Shown piece after piece: positions 53,897 to 62,473 of a stretch of 64,000 bases of DNA (the first letter of the stretch is position 1; each line of letters opens with the position of its first letter). Below the pieces are notes generated by a model, which worked only from the letters and a program-made list of their open reading frames with translations, had not been told where the DNA came from and searched no databases. The position numbers and the translations under genes are program-made. Source of the stretch: Marinomonas sp. UCMA 3892 (GTDB lineage: Bacteria > Pseudomonadota > Gammaproteobacteria > Pseudomonadales > Marinomonadaceae); NCBI RefSeq assembly GCF_012726345.1, contig NZ_PTXN01000001.1, forward strand, positions 62,001 to 126,000, in the 5' to 3' direction.

Positions 53897-54322
53897 ATGA
53901 TTCGTAAATTGTGTGCCGAAGATATTAATGAAGTCGTATCCATTTGGTATTCGGCCTCAGTGAAAGCTCATGATTTTATTGCTGAAGAATTTTGGCACTC
54001 GCAAAAAGAGCCGATGCGTGATGTTTATATACCCAATAGTGAAACTTGGGTTTATTACCTAGAAGACCGCATTTCAGGCTTTATTTCTTATTATCAAGGC
54101 TTCATCCCAGCTCTGTTTGTTTCCCCAAGTGATCAATCTAAAGGTATTGGTACTGAATTGCTCACTACACTGAAACAACATTATAACCAACTCAGTCTGA
54201 CAGTTTATGCGGAAAATACTCAGGCTCATTCATTCTATATTCGACAAGGTTTTATCGAGCTAGAACGAAATTTGTGTGAGCATACTGGGCATGAAGAGAT
54301 CTTAATGTCTTGGGCTTTATAA
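53897..54322 (+). CDS. GNAT-family N-acetyltransferase (YjaB-like)
   Basis: A 141-residue acetyltransferase. The acetyl-CoA loop is SKGIGTELL near 95 and the C-terminal beta strand/tyrosine region is YAENTQAHSFYIRQGFIELE. The N-terminus (IRKLCAEDINEVVSIWYSASVKAHDFI) matches YjaB-like proteins. The substrate is unknown. AGAGGT lies 9 nt before the ATG, and a strong terminator follows. Confidence 0.87.
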   Translation: MIRKLCAEDINEVVSIWYSASVKAHDFIAEEFWHSQKEPMRDVYIPNSETWVYYLEDRISGFISYYQGFIPALFVSPSDQSKGIGTELLTTLKQHYNQLSLTVYAENTQAHSFYIRQGFIELERNLCEHTGHEEILMSWAL

Positions 54323-54340
54323 ACATATAAAAGTATTTCT

Positions 54341-54384
54341 AAAGGATTCAAAGTATACGATGTGTGTATTTTGAATCCTTTTTG
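54341..54384 (+). terminator. Terminator after the acetyltransferase gene
   Basis: A perfect 12-bp stem AAAGGATTCAAA / TTTGAATCCTTT with a 17-nt loop and a following T-run. Confidence 0.85.
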
Positions 54385-54456
54385 TCTTAATTTCGTGAGC
54401 AATAGGATGAGCTAGTTTATCTGAGGCGAAGTAAGGAACAAGTTGACGTATCTACC

Positions 54457-54990
54457 ATGAAAAAAGTAAATGTAATAGGAACAACCGGAAGCGGGAAATC
54501 AACATTTTCACAGCGCTTAGCTACAAAGATAAATGCACCTTATATCCAAATGGACCAAATTTTTTGGAAGAAAAATTGGCAAGAGTCTCAAGATTCTGAG
54601 TTTTTTCAAAGAATTGAAGAGGTTTTATCTGAAAGCACATGGGTTTTAGACGGTAATTATAGTAGAACGAATGTTATAAAATGGCGAGATGCAGATACTA
54701 TCATATGGATAGATTACTCATTTTGCAGAACGTTCTTTCAACTATTTAAACGTACTATCAAAAGGATAATCTCAGGAGAAGAGCTATGGCCAGAAACAGG
54801 AAATAGAGAATCCTTTGCCAAATCCTTTCTATCGAAGAAATCGATTTTTATTTGGTTTTTTAAAAATTATAGTCAAAACAAAAAAGGCTACTCAAAGTTA
54901 ATGTATTCTTCAAAAATTAAGCACATTAATGTCATTCGTTTATGTAGTCCAAAAGAAGCAGACTTATTTTTGAAGAACATAGAAGCGTAG
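54457..54990 (+). CDS. P-loop kinase-like protein (adenylate kinase/FlaR type)
   Basis: A 177-residue protein with a P-loop GTTGSGKST at 8-16, an LID-like motif DQIFWKKNWQ near 34-43 and ILDGNYSRT-like WVLDGNYSRTNVIKWRDADTIIWID. This pattern is that of the 'topology modulation'/FlaR-like adenylate-kinase-related proteins. The C-terminal half is basic. The target nucleotide or small molecule is unknown. The gene is A+T-rich. Confidence 0.83.
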   Translation: MKKVNVIGTTGSGKSTFSQRLATKINAPYIQMDQIFWKKNWQESQDSEFFQRIEEVLSESTWVLDGNYSRTNVIKWRDADTIIWIDYSFCRTFFQLFKRTIKRIISGEELWPETGNRESFAKSFLSKKSIFIWFFKNYSQNKKGYSKLMYSSKIKHINVIRLCSPKEADLFLKNIEA

Positions 54991-55077
54991 AGTACTATTT
55001 TTGTATTTTATGAGTTAGTTGTTGCTGCTACTACATCAATTTAACTTTATCGCTAGTCAGATTTGACTACTCCAATC

Positions 55078-55452
55078 AAAAGCCAGCTTATTTCCCCTTT
55101 TATTGAAGAGAAACAAACGGGCTTTCTTGTAATTAAGTTAAGAAGTCGAAAATTAAAGCATGGCCCCGATGAATCGTTTCAGTTCATCAGTCTGAGGGTT
55201 GGGCAAGATTGTTTTTGGATCGCCTTGCTCCCAGACTTTGCCTTGGCGCATGAAGACAACTCGGCTGCCTACATCGCGGGCGAAGTTCATTTCATGGGGC
55301 ACCAGCACTAAGGTGATGCCTTCTTTCGCCAGTTGCTAGAGTACTTTTAAGACTTCGCCATCGTCATGTGTGGGAACAGGTTGAAGTTTTGGAAAATCAT
55401 ACTGACACTAAGCGCAAGACGACGAACCTGAATGTCTTCTGTGGTGACTTCT
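55078..55452 (-). pseudogene. Decayed partial copy of an amino-acid ABC ATPase gene with terminator
   Basis: On the minus strand this stretch aligns to 56983-57596: the terminator hairpin, 3' end and part of the middle of the ATPase gene at 57056-57784. It carries an in-frame stop, many mismatches and a 234-bp deletion. The deletion joins the two places where the intact gene has the direct repeat TTCGCCAAC (57257 and 57491), so slippage or recombination between these repeats explains it. The parts coding for Walker A and the N-terminus are missing. An open frame seen on the opposite strand here (55063-55311) is only the antisense of this relic. Confidence 0.88.
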
Positions 55453-55488
55453 TAAGCGATAACATATTTATTTTAAAAGGGAATTGAT

Positions 55489-56025
55489 TTGAAAAAGACA
55501 ATAGCTGTGATGATTTGCCTTCTACTTTTTGGCTGCTCTCATGTTCCATTAGGCAGCATGCTTAAGCTGAGTGCCTTTGATGAAAATAGTTTTTTAAGCT
55601 TAAATCCACATGAATTGAGAAGTCGAATTCAGATCGATAAACCGGTTGAAATAGACATATCCAAAACATCGTTATCATTGAATTTAGAAACATCGAATGG
55701 ATGGCTAGTTTTTGATTATCCATTGAAGGTTCTCTCTATTAAAAATATTCATAAGGATGACAATAAGTGGTTTACATCGGCGACGGAATTTACGGAATAT
55801 GAGTTTGCTCTATCAGATGAGGCTGTTCATAACTTTCAAGCTTTGCAAGAAAGAATGCAGTTGGAAAAGCCTAAAAGCTACCGTTTGAATATTGATACTG
55901 AACTTGAAAAATTACCGGATGATCAAGACGAGATTACGCTATCTATCTTTGTAAGGCTGTCTGCAGAGAGTGATTACATTACCTTGTTTGATAGAGAATC
56001 TTTTGATGTTGACGAGCATAACTAA
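55489..56025 (+). CDS. Hypothetical lipoprotein
   Basis: A 178-residue protein from TTG 55489 with AAGGG about 8 nt upstream. The signal peptide MKKTIAVMICLLLFGC ends in lipobox LFGC (Cys16). The mature protein is soluble, with a beta-rich first part and an acidic C-terminus. No domain is recognised. It lies directly after the ATPase pseudogene in an A+T-rich accessory region. Confidence 0.7.
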   Translation: MKKTIAVMICLLLFGCSHVPLGSMLKLSAFDENSFLSLNPHELRSRIQIDKPVEIDISKTSLSLNLETSNGWLVFDYPLKVLSIKNIHKDDNKWFTSATEFTEYEFALSDEAVHNFQALQERMQLEKPKSYRLNIDTELEKLPDDQDEITLSIFVRLSAESDYITLFDRESFDVDEHN

Positions 56026-56323
56026 AGCAAGTGAAAGGCAAGTCATTAATTCTGAGTCAGAGCTGGATGCCCTGTTTACCTAAATTAAAGGACAAGCTGC
56101 GTAGTTAATAGATTCGTATTAGACATATCAACAGTCACTCAACAGTATTTGGAAAATATTTACCAATACATTATGCCCGGTGGAAGACATCTAGATGGAT
56201 ATTAGATTTGACCCTATTGCTATCGATACACACTTTTTCAATATGTAGCATGAGATGTTTATTAGTTTTAGGTTAAAAAATGAGAATTTTTATAAAGATA
56301 TGAATATATTAAAGGAATAGAAG
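56026..56323. other. Intergenic stretch without a recognised gene
   Basis: About 298 A+T-rich bases with no long open frame and no clear inverted repeat. A short open run (YLENIYQYIMPGGRHLDGY, about 56150-56205) has no start and is not assigned. AAAGGAATAG before 56324 is the ribosome site of the next gene. Confidence 0.35.
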
Positions 56324-56938
56324 ATGGCTGATGCAAGTATTGCGTTCGATGATGCAATTAAACATATAATGAAAAATTCAGAACAGTATCTTTACCAATT
56401 TAATTTCTCAGCATGCGAGCTTTGGTTATGCAATGAATTATGTAAAATTTTGAATTTCGAAGCTGGCACTGGTGTATCTAGTGAAAAGAATGAGTTTATT
56501 TATAACGAAGATAAGAAAAGAGACTTGTCTATTTATCATTGGGATAAAAATGGCACTGAGAAGTTGCTTGAGCATATAGAAGTGAAAGTAGTTTATCCTA
56601 AATATTTGTTAAGCCATAAAGTAAATTGGCTTGACTCATTAGTGAATAAACTTGACAGATCGCAGCTAAATTTCAATGAATATATTGGTTACCATGGCTG
56701 GGTATTTTTTGTTTGGACATCAGATAGAACATATTCAAAAAAATACCCCAATCCAACCGATTTTTTTAATAGAGATACTCAAGAGATTAAAACTAAATTG
56801 CCTCATTGTTATAATTCAAAAACAGACTTCCAATGTGTTGATATCATTGATGGAAGCTTTTTATGGAGAGGTGTTACTAAACGTATTGTTGTTAAGGGCA
56901 TGCAATTTACTAAGGCAGCAAAACAGATTTCTGTTTGA
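56324..56938 (+). CDS. Hypothetical protein with PD-(D/E)XK-like motif
   Basis: A 204-residue soluble protein. The segment NEDKKRDLSIYHWDKNG followed by LEHIEVKVVYP has the spacing of a PD-(D/E)XK active site: Asp (in KRDLS), then Glu-x-Lys (IEVKV) about 20 residues later. This suggests a restriction-endonuclease-like fold, with no partner gene nearby. The gene is strongly A+T-rich. AAAGGAATAG lies upstream of the ATG. The nuclease idea is an inference from a short motif. Confidence 0.6.
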   Translation: MADASIAFDDAIKHIMKNSEQYLYQFNFSACELWLCNELCKILNFEAGTGVSSEKNEFIYNEDKKRDLSIYHWDKNGTEKLLEHIEVKVVYPKYLLSHKVNWLDSLVNKLDRSQLNFNEYIGYHGWVFFVWTSDRTYSKKYPNPTDFFNRDTQEIKTKLPHCYNSKTDFQCVDIIDGSFLWRGVTKRIVVKGMQFTKAAKQISV

Positions 56939-56982
56939 ATACTAATCTGATTTTCTATTACAAATTTTAACTACCCAAGTGA

Positions 56983-57030
56983 AAAAGCCAGCCAGTCTCT
57001 CTTACATTAAGAGAAACAAACTGGCTTTTT
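56983..57030 (-). terminator. Terminator after the amino-acid ABC operon
   Basis: AGCCAG with TCTCTCTT pairs with AAGAGA and CTGGCT around an ACATT loop; on the minus strand the last arm is followed by TTTTT. A decayed copy lies at 55078-55130. Confidence 0.8.
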
Positions 57031-57055
57031 TGTAATTACGTTAAGAAGCCGAAAA

Positions 57056-57784
57056 CTAAAGCACTGCCCCCATAAATTGTTTCAGTTCATCTGTCTGTGG
57101 GTTGGACAAGATGGTTTTTGGATCCCCTTGTTCCCAAACTTTGCCTTGGTGCATGAAGACCACTCGGCTGCCAACATCGCGGGCAAAGTTCATTTCATGG
57201 GTCACTAGCACCAAGGTGATGCCTTCTTTTGCCAGTTGTTCGAGCACTTTTAATACTTCGCCAACCAGTTCAGGGTCGAGGGCTGAGGTGATTTCGTCGC
57301 ACAGCAAGACTTTTGGCGACATCGCTAAAGCGCGGGCGATGGCGACACGTTGTTGCTGACCGCCAGACAGTTTTTCAGGGAAGCTGTCGAATTTCTCTGC
57401 TAATCCTACTTTTTCTAGCATGGCGCGAGCCGTCGTTTCGGCCTCGGCTTTGCTTTTCTTCAAGACGATAGTCGGTGCAAGCATGACGTTTTCGCCAACT
57501 GTCATGTGCGGGAACAGGTTGAAGTTTTGGAAAATCATACCGACGCTAAGCGCAAGACGACGAACCTGAATGTCTTCTGTAGTGACTTCTTTACCGTCAA
57601 CGGTAATGCCGCCTTCTTGGTATTGCTCTAAGCCATTAATGCAGCGCAATAGAGTACTTTTACCAGAACCACTTTTACCGATGATAGACACCACTTCGCC
57701 CGCTTTGATATCTAGATCAATGCCTTTCAGCACGTGATGATCGCCATAGTATTTATGGACTTGATGTAAGTTAACGAGAGACAT
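57056..57784 (-). CDS. Polar amino-acid ABC transporter ATPase
   Basis: A 242-residue ATPase of the GlnQ/HisP type: Walker A GKSGSGKS near 37, signature LSGGQQQRVAIARAL near 135, Walker B VLLCDEITSALDPELVGEV near 158, and the switch His in VTHEM. The start at ATG 57784 overlaps the permease stop by 14 nt, and the first residues MSLVNLHQVHKYYGD fit the family. A decayed partial copy of this gene is present at 55078-55452. It is the last gene of the operon. Confidence 0.92.
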   Translation of the reverse strand: MSLVNLHQVHKYYGDHHVLKGIDLDIKAGEVVSIIGKSGSGKSTLLRCINGLEQYQEGGITVDGKEVTTEDIQVRRLALSVGMIFQNFNLFPHMTVGENVMLAPTIVLKKSKAEAETTARAMLEKVGLAEKFDSFPEKLSGGQQQRVAIARALAMSPKVLLCDEITSALDPELVGEVLKVLEQLAKEGITLVLVTHEMNFARDVGSRVVFMHQGKVWEQGDPKTILSNPQTDELKQFMGAVL

Positions 57785-58421
57785 TGAATTTTTTCTCCAG
57801 ATGCTTGCTGTACAAAGACAATGGATAACAGAGTACAAAATAGATAAGAGCGACTAGGGTGAATATTTTGAAGGGTTCAAAGGTGGCATTGTTTAACATG
57901 GTGCCGACTTTAGTCAGTTCGACAAAACCAATCACCGATGCCAACGCGGTACCTTTAATTACCTGAACAGAAAAGCCGACCGTTGGTGCCGTCGCGACAC
58001 GAATCGCTTGTGGCAAGATAATAAAACGTAAGGTTTGTAAGAAGCTCAAGCCCAAACAACGGCTTGCTTCCCATTGGCCTTTTGGTAATGTGTCGATACA
58101 GCCACGCCAGATTTCCACCAAGAAAGCGCTGGTGAAAAACGTCAGTGATAAAATCGCTGCGCTCCAAGCGGATATTTCATAGCCAAGCATTGATAAGCCA
58201 AAGAAGCACAAGAACATTTGCATAAGCAATGGTGTGCCTTGAAACAGCTCCACGTAGATTTTTACGATGCGTTGCATGACTGGATTACGTGTCAAACGCA
58301 TGGCGGTTAATGTCAGAGCAACCGTAGTGCCACCAATAAACGCCGCGAGTGATAATAAAATCGTCCATTGTGTCGCAAACATTAAGTTGCGCAGAATGTC
58401 GTAGTTAGAAAATTCGATCAT
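57771..58421 (-). CDS. Polar amino-acid ABC transporter permease 2
   Basis: A 216-residue HisM/HisQ-type permease with five transmembrane helices and the EAA loop LPKGQWEASRCLGLSFLQTLRFIILPQA near 124-150. ATG 58421 has AGGGAA upstream and follows the other permease by 34 nt. A longer reading to 58478 would overlap that gene. It forms the channel with permease 1. Confidence 0.9.
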   Translation of the reverse strand: MIEFSNYDILRNLMFATQWTILLSLAAFIGGTTVALTLTAMRLTRNPVMQRIVKIYVELFQGTPLLMQMFLCFFGLSMLGYEISAWSAAILSLTFFTSAFLVEIWRGCIDTLPKGQWEASRCLGLSFLQTLRFIILPQAIRVATAPTVGFSVQVIKGTALASVIGFVELTKVGTMLNNATFEPFKIFTLVALIYFVLCYPLSLYSKHLEKKFNVSR

Positions 58422-58455
58422 TGAGTTTCCCTCATTTTGCTTTTTGGAATGCCTT

Positions 58456-59118
58456 TTAATTAGACGTTCGATAAGCAAATAGGCGTTTTCCTAATGCGTT
58501 GAAAGCAAATCTCAGCAGAATAGACAAACCGAGGTACATCAAGGCGGTAACCAAGTAGCTTTCAAAAGCACGGAAGTTACGTGATTGCACAAGGTTGGCT
58601 GCATAGGTTAAATCTTGCACCGAGATCTGAGAGATCACCGCAGAACCCAGCATGACGATAATGCATTGGCTGGTAAGTGCTGGGTATATCTTTTCAAATG
58701 CCGGAATAAATATTACGCGCGTCAGTGTTTGACGAAAGTTTAATCCCAACACTTTTGCTGCTTCTATTTGACCCTTTGAAATACTGGCAAGACCGGCACG
58801 AATGATTTCTGTGCTGTACGCGCCAAGGTTAATAGTCAGTGCGATCATGCTGGCTTCCCATGGCGACAACATCATGCCAATCGCAGGTAGACCAAAGAAG
58901 ATAAAAAACAGTTGAACAATAAACGGCGTGTTACGAATAAGTTCCACGTACACACTGACGACTCTTTGACTTGCTCGGTTGCCGTATTGGCGTACGGTCG
59001 CGCAGACCGTACCCAAGACCACCCCCAAGATCGTTGTCAGTACAGTGAGTTCAACAGTGGTTTTTAAACCACTGAGAAACACGTCGCTGTATTGCAATAG
59101 ATCAGAGAAATACAACAT
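58456..59118 (-). CDS. Polar amino-acid ABC transporter permease 1
   Basis: A 220-residue permease of the same family, five transmembrane helices and EAA loop ISKGQIEAAKVLGLNFRQTLTRVIFIPAF near 120-150. It begins 10 nt after the binding protein stop. Two different permeases, an ATPase and a binding protein make a complete importer. Confidence 0.9.
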   Translation of the reverse strand: MLYFSDLLQYSDVFLSGLKTTVELTVLTTILGVVLGTVCATVRQYGNRASQRVVSVYVELIRNTPFIVQLFFIFFGLPAIGMMLSPWEASMIALTINLGAYSTEIIRAGLASISKGQIEAAKVLGLNFRQTLTRVIFIPAFEKIYPALTSQCIIVMLGSAVISQISVQDLTYAANLVQSRNFRAFESYLVTALMYLGLSILLRFAFNALGKRLFAYRTSN

Positions 59119-59128
59119 AACGAAAGCC

Positions 59129-59920
59129 TTATGCGCCGAAGCCTTTAGGTAGTGGTGCTTTTAACCATTTCATCGAAATCTCGTTTAGTTCGCCAGACGC
59201 CAAGGCACTTTTGATTAACTCGTTCACTTTAGCTTGTAGTGCAACTTCACCTTTTGCCATGCCGATGTAACAAGGAGAGTCTTTCAACATGAACTTATTT
59301 TCTGGTGCGCGTTGCGGCTGACGCTTTGCGATCTCAGCGGCAACCAAGTTACCGGTAGCGATCAAGTTCACTTGGCCAGATAGGTAAGCGGTTAGTGTTG
59401 TGTTGTTGTCTTCAAAGCGGCGTACGTTGACGGATTTAGGCGCGTTCTTTTCAAGTTCTAAATCTTCTACCGAACCGCGTGTGACACCTACGGTTTTGTC
59501 TGCTAGCTCGCCAATTTTTGTCACAGCTACGTCTTTAGAGCCGAATACGCCTAGGAAGAAAGGGGCATAAGGTGTCGAAAAGTCGATAGCTTTTTCACGT
59601 TCTGGGTTTTTACCTAAGCTAGAAATAACCAAGTCTACTTTTTGAGTTTGTAGGTAAGGAATGCGATTGGCACTGGTCACTGGGATAATTTCGATTTTCA
59701 CGCCCATTTCTTTAGCGATGTAATTTGCCATGTCTACATCGATACCTTGAGGTTTTAAATCAGTACCAACAGAGCCAAATGGAGGGAAGTCTTGAGGAAC
59801 GGCAATGCGAATAAGGTTACGGTCTTTTATATCCTGCAACACGTCTGCGCTTGCGCTTAATGCGCTAAAGCCTGCTGCAATGATTAATATTTTGCCTAGT
59901 AGTTTGGTCAATCTTTTCAT
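59129..59920 (-). CDS. Amino-acid-type ABC transporter binding protein
   Basis: A 263-residue periplasmic protein. The signal peptide is cut near ASA-DV. The mature part is a class II (SBP_bac_3) binding protein, with GIDVDMANYIAKEMGVKIEIIPVTSANRIPYLQTQKVDLVISSLGKNPERE and the later GVTRGSVEDLELE. The start ATG 59920 has AGGA upstream. It heads the importer operon. The ligand is not known, but the flanking amidase and Ntn hydrolase genes suggest an amide or gamma-glutamyl compound. Confidence 0.88.
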   Translation of the reverse strand: MKRLTKLLGKILIIAAGFSALSASADVLQDIKDRNLIRIAVPQDFPPFGSVGTDLKPQGIDVDMANYIAKEMGVKIEIIPVTSANRIPYLQTQKVDLVISSLGKNPEREKAIDFSTPYAPFFLGVFGSKDVAVTKIGELADKTVGVTRGSVEDLELEKNAPKSVNVRRFEDNNTTLTAYLSGQVNLIATGNLVAAEIAKRQPQRAPENKFMLKDSPCYIGMAKGEVALQAKVNELIKSALASGELNEISMKWLKAPLPKGFGA

Positions 59921-59983
59921 GGTTGGGGGTCCTATTTCGTTTTGTGAATGCCTGAAACACAATTTGCAACACCCATGCCAACA

Positions 59984-59999
59984 TGAAACAAAAGTTTCT
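59984..59999. promoter_or_regulatory. RpiR-regulon dyad, copy 1
   Basis: TGAAAC-AAAA-GTTTCT, 64 nt upstream of the binding protein start. It matches the dyad at 61206-61221 on the other side of the RpiR gene. Confidence 0.65.
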
Positions 60000-60050
60000 C
60001 TCCTTTTGATTTATGTAACAAATCACTGCAAATAAGACTTAAAACTCCCA

Positions 60051-60068
60051 GTTACTCTGTACAGTAAC
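60051..60068. promoter_or_regulatory. Inverted repeat in the ABC/rpiR gap
   Basis: GTTACT-N6-AGTAAC, a perfect 6-bp dyad in the divergent gap, 212 nt before the RpiR start and about 130 nt before the binding protein start. Its partner is unknown. Confidence 0.4.
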
Positions 60069-60279
60069 GAAAATATTGTGTGATGAAATGGGGAATTCTG
60101 CACTTGTTTTGTGCGCCAATATGGGGCGATTATGATTTTTTGGTGCGCTTTTGTTTGTCTGGTTCGATCTGTTTTTCTGATGAAAGCGTACTACGAGGCA
60201 TCAAAGCGATAATCTAAGTTGGCAGTTCAACGATAATCAATTACCGTAGAGCAAAATATCCCCGAATTGAGGTTAACAC

Positions 60280-61098
60280 GTGGCTACAAAGCAGGATGTG
60301 CTATCCCTGATCGAGCAGACTTATCCAACCCTGTCTCCTTCAGCGCGATCCATAGCGAACTATTTACAACAAAATCCCTTGGCGATTGTAAGTCAAACAT
60401 CAGCTGAGATTGCCGAAAACACCAACACGTCAAAAGCGACGGTGAGTCGTTTCTTTCGTCAGCTTGGTTATGATTCGCAACAAGGTGCCAAACAAGCGCA
60501 ATTAGCATTACGTGAAAGCGGCGTACCGATTTTCATCCAAGGCTCGTCTTTGGATCAAACCGCGCAAGAGCTAAAAAATCTGTCTCTTACTTTTGAAGGC
60601 TTGCGACCAGAAAACCTAAACGACATCAGTGAACGATTAGCCAAAGCCAGTCGAGTGACCTTGATTGGTTTTCGTAATGCTTATCCACTGGCGTTGCATT
60701 TCCGCCAGCAGCTGCAACAAGTGCGTCATTCTGTGCGCTTATTACCACAACCAGGGCAAACTCTAGGTGAAGATCTTCACGATATTCTTGACGATGAAGT
60801 GATTGTCTTGCTCGGCTTTAGACGCCGTACCCGCCAGTTCAAAAAAATCGTGGAAGCACTAGAAGGTCGAACCACCGTCTTGATTACCGACCCAACTGGG
60901 CAAGTCTACAACCAGCAAGTGTCTCATGTGTTGGTGTGTCATCTTGGTAATGAAAGTCCTTTCGACAGCTATGCCGCGCCAATGAGTTTGATTTCCATGC
61001 TGTGCAATCGCGTGTTTGGCTTTTTGGGCGATGCCGCTAGTCGTCAGACGCAGGCGATTTCGGCCTTGTATGAAGATTTGGATGAGTTAGAACCTTAA
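60280..61098 (+). CDS. RpiR-family transcriptional regulator
   Basis: A 272-residue RpiR-type protein: HTH_6 domain (about 1-77, SQTSAEIAENTNTSKATVSRFFRQLGYDS) and a SIS domain (about 105-250). GAGGT lies 8 nt before the GTG start. RpiR proteins usually respond to phosphosugars, but some control amino-acid-related transport and catabolism. It lies between the divergent ABC operon and the amidase operon, both preceded by a TGAAAC-N4-GTTTC dyad, so it is the probable common regulator. Confidence 0.88.
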   Translation: MATKQDVLSLIEQTYPTLSPSARSIANYLQQNPLAIVSQTSAEIAENTNTSKATVSRFFRQLGYDSQQGAKQAQLALRESGVPIFIQGSSLDQTAQELKNLSLTFEGLRPENLNDISERLAKASRVTLIGFRNAYPLALHFRQQLQQVRHSVRLLPQPGQTLGEDLHDILDDEVIVLLGFRRRTRQFKKIVEALEGRTTVLITDPTGQVYNQQVSHVLVCHLGNESPFDSYAAPMSLISMLCNRVFGFLGDAASRQTQAISALYEDLDELEP

Positions 61099-61205
61099 CG
61101 GTTACGACTACTGTGCGCGACAATGCTTTGTTAAATACACCCACACTGTTTGCGACAGGTCGGCAGAAAAAAGAGATTTATTTTTCGTTTCAGTTGACAG
61201 AGTTG

Positions 61206-61221
61206 TGAAACGATTGTTTCA
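61206..61221. promoter_or_regulatory. RpiR-regulon dyad, copy 2
   Basis: TGAAAC-GATT-GTTTCA, a perfect 6-bp dyad 25 nt before the amidase start, matching copy 1 at 59984-59999 in both arms and spacing. Confidence 0.65.
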
Positions 61222-61246
61222 TATGTGCTAATCAAGCGGAGGACAT

Positions 61247-62473
61247 ATGAAACATTTCATGGTGCAAAATCCATTTATTAGTCTTAAGGCATTCAATCAA
61301 AGCGAAACCTCTTGGCAGCAGAATTCATCTGCCGATTCTGCTTTGCCATTAAGCGGTTTGCGTCTGGCGGTGAAAGATTTGTTTCATATGGCAGGGCTGC
61401 CAACTTCCGCAGGTAATCCAACTTGGCTTGCTACTCACCCTATCCCAACAAAAACGGCTTCCAGCGTTAGCGCTTTGCTGAGTGAAGGGGCTATTTTTTG
61501 CGGTAAAACCATTACTGACGAGTTGGCTTACAGTCTTAATGGACAAAACATTCATTACGGAACACCCTCAAATCCGGTGACACCAGATCGTCTCCCAGGC
61601 GGGTCGTCATCGGGTTCGGCGGTGGCTGTGTCATCAGGTCTTGCTGACATAGGCTTAGGCACAGACACGGGCGGTTCGATTCGAGTGCCTGCTAGTTACA
61701 GTGGTTTGTTTGGATTACGCCCGACATATGGTGTCATTCCGTCCGATAACATGGTTGCACTTGCTCCCTCTTTCGATACGGTGGGTTGGCTCACGAAAGA
61801 CTTAACTACGTTAGAAAAAACAGCTAGCGTTTTGCTTAAAAGCAAAACACCTAAAAGATTTAATAACATCTTGATAGCTAAGAATTTAATCGATCAAGTT
61901 GAGCACGTGAAAGAAATTAATGCTCAGCTGCAAAGTTGGCGTGATCAAGGTCGTCTTGTCAAAGAGTCCTCCATCGTTATCGATACCAAAGCCTGGAAAA
62001 CCAGTGAAACCTTTCGAACATTGCAGGGCGCAGAAATCTGGCACGAACATGGCAAATGGATTAAGAGTCTAGAAAACCTCGAGGGCGTTGATGCCTCGGC
62101 GGTATTTGCGCCAGACATTCAATCTCGTTTTGATTGGTCGAAAAGCATTTCGGCAGCCGATGTGGCGACCGCGCAGCAACAAAGACAGCGATTCGTTGAT
62201 TGGCTAGAACAGGAAATCGAAGGGGCTGTGTTAATCATCCCGACTACTCCCGGTTTAGCGCCTTTGTTTGATGCGGCGGAAGATGAATTAGCGGCTTATC
62301 GCAACCAGTTAATGGACATCACTGCCATTGCTGGATTGGCTGGATTGCCGCAATTGCATTTACCGGTTTGTACCTTAGATGGCGCGCCATGTGGCTTGTC
62401 CTTAGTGGGTGCTAAAGGGACAGATTTAGCGCTGATAGAATTCGCAAAACACTTAATGGAGTCGGCGTCATGA
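61247..62473 (+). CDS. Amidase-signature family hydrolase
   Basis: A 408-residue amidase. The catalytic Lys lies in LAVKDLF near 41-46, and the signature GGSSSGSAVAVSSGLADIGLGTDTGGSIRVPAS (about 118-150) contains the Ser-cisSer-Lys triad. GGAGG lies 4 nt before the ATG. The length (about 410) is short for the family but no domain is missing. It is coupled by ATGA overlap to the Ntn hydrolase gene. The pair may degrade an amide or oxamate-like compound. The linked importer may bring it in. Confidence 0.87.
   Translation: MKHFMVQNPFISLKAFNQSETSWQQNSSADSALPLSGLRLAVKDLFHMAGLPTSAGNPTWLATHPIPTKTASSVSALLSEGAIFCGKTITDELAYSLNGQNIHYGTPSNPVTPDRLPGGSSSGSAVAVSSGLADIGLGTDTGGSIRVPASYSGLFGLRPTYGVIPSDNMVALAPSFDTVGWLTKDLTTLEKTASVLLKSKTPKRFNNILIAKNLIDQVEHVKEINAQLQSWRDQGRLVKESSIVIDTKAWKTSETFRTLQGAEIWHEHGKWIKSLENLEGVDASAVFAPDIQSRFDWSKSISAADVATAQQQRQRFVDWLEQEIEGAVLIIPTTPGLAPLFDAAEDELAAYRNQLMDITAIAGLAGLPQLHLPVCTLDGAPCGLSLVGAKGTDLALIEFAKHLMESAS

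Noticed and set aside
55063..55311. An 82-codon open frame on the plus strand
   Set aside because: It is the antisense of the decayed ABC ATPase copy on the minus strand and has no start signal of its own.
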